DNA of 64,000 bases from Phaeodactylibacter luteus (GTDB lineage: Bacteria > Bacteroidota > Bacteroidia > Chitinophagales > Saprospiraceae). The DNA is taken from NCBI RefSeq assembly GCF_007993045.1, contig NZ_VOOR01000003.1, positions 124,001-188,000 of the forward strand. The letters run 5' to 3'. The position numbers and the translations under genes were made by a program. Positions 61,128-64,000 of this stretch are shown here, in pieces. The notes under the pieces were generated by a model. That model was not told the DNA's origin and did not search any database. It worked only from the letters and a program-made list of their open reading frames with translations. Numbering within the stretch: position 1 is the stretch's first letter; the number at the start of each line of letters is the position of its first letter.

Positions 61128-61157
61128 TTGGGACGATAAATAATTGTCGTACCTTTG
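61128..61157 (+). promoter_or_regulatory. Bacteroidota promoter of gcvP
   Basis: TTG at 61128-61130, a 19-bp spacer and a perfect TACCTTTG at 61150-61157 match the Bacteroidota consensus. The transcript would start about 35 nt before the gcvP ATG at 61197. Confidence 0.62.
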
Positions 61158-61196
61158 CGGCGAAAATTCCTAACCAAACCTTGACAAGCGACTGCC

Positions 61197-64000
61197 ATGC
61201 GTAATATCGAATCTTCCGACCAGTTTGTCAACCGCCATAACGGGGTATCCAACCGGGACCTGCCGGAGATGCTCAAAGCTATCGGGGTCAGCTCACTGGA
61301 CCAGCTCATCAATGAAACGGTGCCGGACAGCATCCGTTTAAAAGCGGAAATGGACCTCCCTCCTGCCATGACGGAATACGACTTCCTGCAGGAACTCCAA
61401 CAGACTGCCCGGATGAACCGGACCTTCAAGTCTTACATTGGGCTGGGCTATAATGGGACCATCACGCCTTCTGTGCTGCTGCGCAACCTCTTCCAAAACC
61501 CAGGCTGGTATACACAATATACGCCTTACCAGGCCGAAATTGCACAGGGGCGCCTGGAGGCCCTCCTCAATTTCCAGACCATGGTGAGCGACCTGGCTGG
61601 CCTGCCTATTGCCAATGCATCCTTGCTAGATGAAGGGACTGCAGCAGCGGAAGCTATGAGCATGTTCTTTGCCCAAAAGAACAAACGCAACAAAGGTGAG
61701 GCCAAAAATCAGTTCCTGGTGTCTGATGAGGTATTGCCGCAGACCATCGATGTGCTCATGACCCGGGCCCTGCCGCTGGGCATAGAGGTCGTAGTCGGTG
61801 ACTGGACAACCTTTGAGCTTTCTGAGGCCACTTTTGGCGTATTGCTGCAATACCCTGGGAAGTCAGGCGAAGTACATGACTACCGGGCGTTTGCTGAAAA
61901 AACTAATGCCCAAGACATTTACCTGACCGTAGCTACGGACCTGCTCAGCCTTGCCCTGCTTACCCCTCCCGGGGAATGGGGGGCTGATGCCGTAGTCGGC
62001 AACTCGCAGCGGTTTGGGGTGCCCATGGGTTACGGCGGCCCGCACGCCGCTTTTTTCGCTACCAAAGAAGACTTCAAGCGCCAAATTCCGGGCCGCATCA
62101 TTGGCGTTTCGGTAGACCGCCACGGCAACAAGGCTTTCCGTATGGCCCTGCAGACCCGCGAGCAGCATATCCGGCGCGAAAAAGCGACCTCTAACATTTG
62201 CACAGCACAAGCGCTACTCGCTGTCATGGCCAGTATGTACGCCGTATACCATGGGCCAAAGGGCATCAAGGCCATCGCCTCACGGGTGCATGAGCTCGCT
62301 AAAGCGTTGGAGGCACGCCTCACAGCCCTTGGCTTCGAACAGGTGAACAGCGCATATTTCGATACGCTGAGGATCAAAGCAGATGCGGCAGCCATGAAGG
62401 CGGTACAAGGGGCCGCACTCGAAGCAGAGACCAACTTCTACTATACCGACGGGCACATACAGATCAGCCTGGATGAGACCGTCAACTTGGATGAGGTAGA
62501 CCGCCTGGCTCAAATTTTTGCGCAGGCCACGGGCCGCACGGCAAGTACAACTGACCTGCCCGATGTAGGAGCGCGCATCCCTGATGCCCTTGCCCGCGAG
62601 TCGGAATACCTGACGCACCCCAAATTCAACCTCTACCACACGGAGACCAACATGATGCGGTACCTGAAAGAACTGGAGAACAAAGACCTCTCCTTGGTAC
62701 ACTCCATGATACCGCTCGGCAGTTGTACCATGAAGCTCAATGCAGCTACGGAGCTCATCCCCGTAAGCTGGCCAGAATTCGCCAACCTCCACCCTTTTGT
62801 GCCTACAGACCAGGCCAAGGGGTATCAAAAAGTATTCAACGAGCTGGAAGCCTGGCTCAGCGAAATCACCGGTTTTGCAGCTTGTTCCCTACAGCCCAAC
62901 TCAGGTGCTCAGGGGGAATATGCCGGGCTGCTCACCATCAGGGCTTACCACCATGCCAAGGGCGATACCCACCGCGATGTCGCACTCATCCCCGACTCAG
63001 CACACGGTACCAACCCGGCTAGTGCAGTCATGGCGGGCATGAAGGTAGTGGTCGTGAAATGTGATGAGCAGGGCAATATCGACCTTGCCGATCTTAAAGC
63101 GAAAGCCGAAAAATACCGGGACACCCTGTCGGCCCTTATGGTCACCTATCCTTCTACACACGGTGTGTTCGAGACTGAAATCCGGGAAATCTGCCAGATC
63201 ATCCATGACAACGGTGGGAAGGTCTATATGGACGGTGCCAATATGAATGCGCAGGTAGGCCTTACCAGCCCAGGCATCATTGATGCCGACGTATGCCACC
63301 TCAACCTCCACAAGACCTTTGCCATACCGCATGGCGGGGGCGGGCCTGGCATGGGGCCGATCTGTGTTAATGAAAGCCTTAAGCCTTTCCTCCCCAAGCA
63401 TGTACTGGTGGAAACGGGTGGTGAGAAGGGCATAGGCGCTGTCAGTGCAACCCCTTACGGGAGCGCGAGCATACTGCTCATCTCCTATGCCTATATCAAG
63501 ATGCTCGGCAAACGGGGGCTCACCAATGCCTCTAAAGCGGCCATCCTCAACGCAAACTATATAAAAGCCAGGCTGCAAAGCCGGTACGATGTGCTGTTTA
63601 CCGGTGCCAAAGGGCACAGTGCGCATGAACTGATCATCGACCTGCGCCCATTCAAATCTATGGTGAGCGCGGAAGATGTCGCCAAGCGCCTGATCGATTA
63701 TGGGTTCCACGCGCCAACCCTTTCCTGGCCTGTGCCCAATACGGTGATGATAGAGCCTACCGAAAGCGAGAGCAAGGATGAGCTCGACCGCTTCTGCGAT
63801 GCGATGCTGGCTATCCGGGAAGAGATTGATGAAATTGCAAGAGGCGATGCTGCCCCTGACAACAACGTCTTGGTCAATGCACCGCACACCCTGCAGCTGG
63901 CCACTGCCGACAACTGGGAGCTGCCCTACTCCCGCAGCAAGGCGGTATACCCGCTGCCTTACCTCCACCACGGGCATAAATTCTGGGCGAGCGTCGGCCG
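61197..64000 (+). CDS. gcvP: Glycine dehydrogenase (decarboxylating), P protein, 3' end missing
   Basis: The frame is open from ATG 61197 ([16 protein letters not shown]) to the window end, giving 934 residues of an expected 950-970, so only the last few dozen are missing. The P protein decarboxylates glycine and passes the aminomethyl group to the lipoyl H protein in the glycine cleavage system. It is the single-chain (fused alpha-beta) form. The PLP lysine is Lys706 in [18 protein letters not shown]. Other signatures are [26 protein letters not shown] and [10 protein letters not shown]. No frameshift or stop was seen. It has a good promoter just upstream. Confidence 0.96.
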   Translation, partial: MRNIESSDQFVNRHNGVSNRDLPEMLKAIGVSSLDQLINETVPDSIRLKAEMDLPPAMTEYDFLQELQQTARMNRTFKSYIGLGYNGTITPSVLLRNLFQNPGWYTQYTPYQAEIAQGRLEALLNFQTMVSDLAGLPIANASLLDEGTAAAEAMSMFFAQKNKRNKGEAKNQFLVSDEVLPQTIDVLMTRALPLGIEVVVGDWTTFELSEATFGVLLQYPGKSGEVHDYRAFAEKTNAQDIYLTVATDLLSLALLTPPGEWGADAVVGNSQRFGVPMGYGGPHAAFFATKEDFKRQIPGRIIGVSVDRHGNKAFRMALQTREQHIRREKATSNICTAQALLAVMASMYAVYHGPKGIKAIASRVHELAKALEARLTALGFEQVNSAYFDTLRIKADAAAMKAVQGAALEAETNFYYTDGHIQISLDETVNLDEVDRLAQIFAQATGRTASTTDLPDVGARIPDALARESEYLTHPKFNLYHTETNMMRYLKELENKDLSLVHSMIPLGSCTMKLNAATELIPVSWPEFANLHPFVPTDQAKGYQKVFNELEAWLSEITGFAACSLQPNSGAQGEYAGLLTIRAYHHAKGDTHRDVALIPDSAHGTNPASAVMAGMKVVVVKCDEQGNIDLADLKAKAEKYRDTLSALMVTYPSTHGVFETEIREICQIIHDNGGKVYMDGANMNAQVGLTSPGIIDADVCHLNLHKTFAIPHGGGGPGMGPICVNESLKPFLPKHVLVETGGEKGIGAVSATPYGSASILLISYAYIKMLGKRGLTNASKAAILNANYIKARLQSRYDVLFTGAKGHSAHELIIDLRPFKSMVSAEDVAKRLIDYGFHAPTLSWPVPNTVMIEPTESESKDELDRFCDAMLAIREEIDEIARGDAAPDNNVLVNAPHTLQLATADNWELPYSRSKAVYPLPYLHHGHKFWASVG

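Noticed and set aside
1-64000. tRNA, rRNA and CRISPR arrays
   Set aside because: I looked in the intergenic gaps and saw no cloverleaf with a GGTTCGAATCC-like arm, no rRNA segment and no regular repeat-spacer array. A tRNA scan would settle it.

Overview
The window reads as a chromosomal segment of a marine or freshwater Bacteroidota, most likely a member of the Saprospiria (Saprospiraceae/Lewinella/Phaeodactylibacter type). The evidence is a SusC/SusD pair, type IX secretion (T9SS) C-terminal sorting domains of both types, a PorP/SprF-like protein beside a giant PKD-repeat protein, Bacteroidota-style promoters (TTG, about 19 bp, then TAnnTTTG), DUF3822, and the long Bacteroidota form of signal peptidase I. 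Base composition is clearly above 50 % GC, which creates many long antisense shadow reading frames. The genus is an inference; no rRNA is present.

Layout. 1-1.4 kb: the 3' end of a nucleotide-sugar gene (UDP-glucuronate decarboxylase) and a PHP-type tyrosine phosphatase, probably the end of an exopolysaccharide cluster. 1.6-10 kb: a secreted S9 peptidase, inorganic pyrophosphatase and a SusC/SusD outer-membrane uptake pair. 10.8-21.3 kb: a DASS-type transporter, a small zinc-ribbon protein, glnS and argS in tandem, rsmD, a DUF3822 protein translationally coupled to a pseudopilin-like membrane protein, a bactofilin and tsaD. 21.5-28.6 kb: a DUF697/SHOCT protein and a T9SS surface pair (1695-residue PKD protein plus PorP/SprF). 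29-36.3 kb: signal peptidase I, an AspT/YidE-type transporter, an SDR enzyme, a GNAT enzyme and a GT-C-like membrane protein. 37-40.8 kb: 1-Cys peroxiredoxin, homoserine acetyltransferase under a SAM-I-type riboswitch, cutC and another SDR. 40.9-46.9 kb: a giant modular T9SS protein with ten Cys-bounded repeats, a dockerin-like EF-hand pair and a cohesin-like domain. 47-64 kb: an unrecognised helical protein, RlpA-SPOR, GDPD lipoprotein, PDZ-T9SS protein, GH13 lipoprotein with a PPP-type phosphatase, DUF1080 protein, FKBP, class III adenylate cyclase, type II NADH dehydrogenase-like protein and gcvP (cut by the window end).

The strongest non-gene signal is two families of short dispersed non-autonomous elements in the intergenic gaps. 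Family 1 (about 190-230 bp) has GGGCGCAAACC-like terminal inverted repeats, and three copies have perfect 7-bp target duplications (CTCCTAA, CAGCCGG, ATTTGAG). Its core contains two mini-hairpins whose stems are kept while the 4-nt loops vary freely. Family 2 (about 200 bp, ends like TTAGCGCATRTTTG) has three copies, and one of them is split by a family 1 element. No transposase lies in the window. I know of no named family matching them, but that needs a database search.

Transcription seems to be in mostly short units, with strong hairpin terminators after the first sugar gene, susD, lepB, rlpA, the PDZ gene and the FKBP gene.
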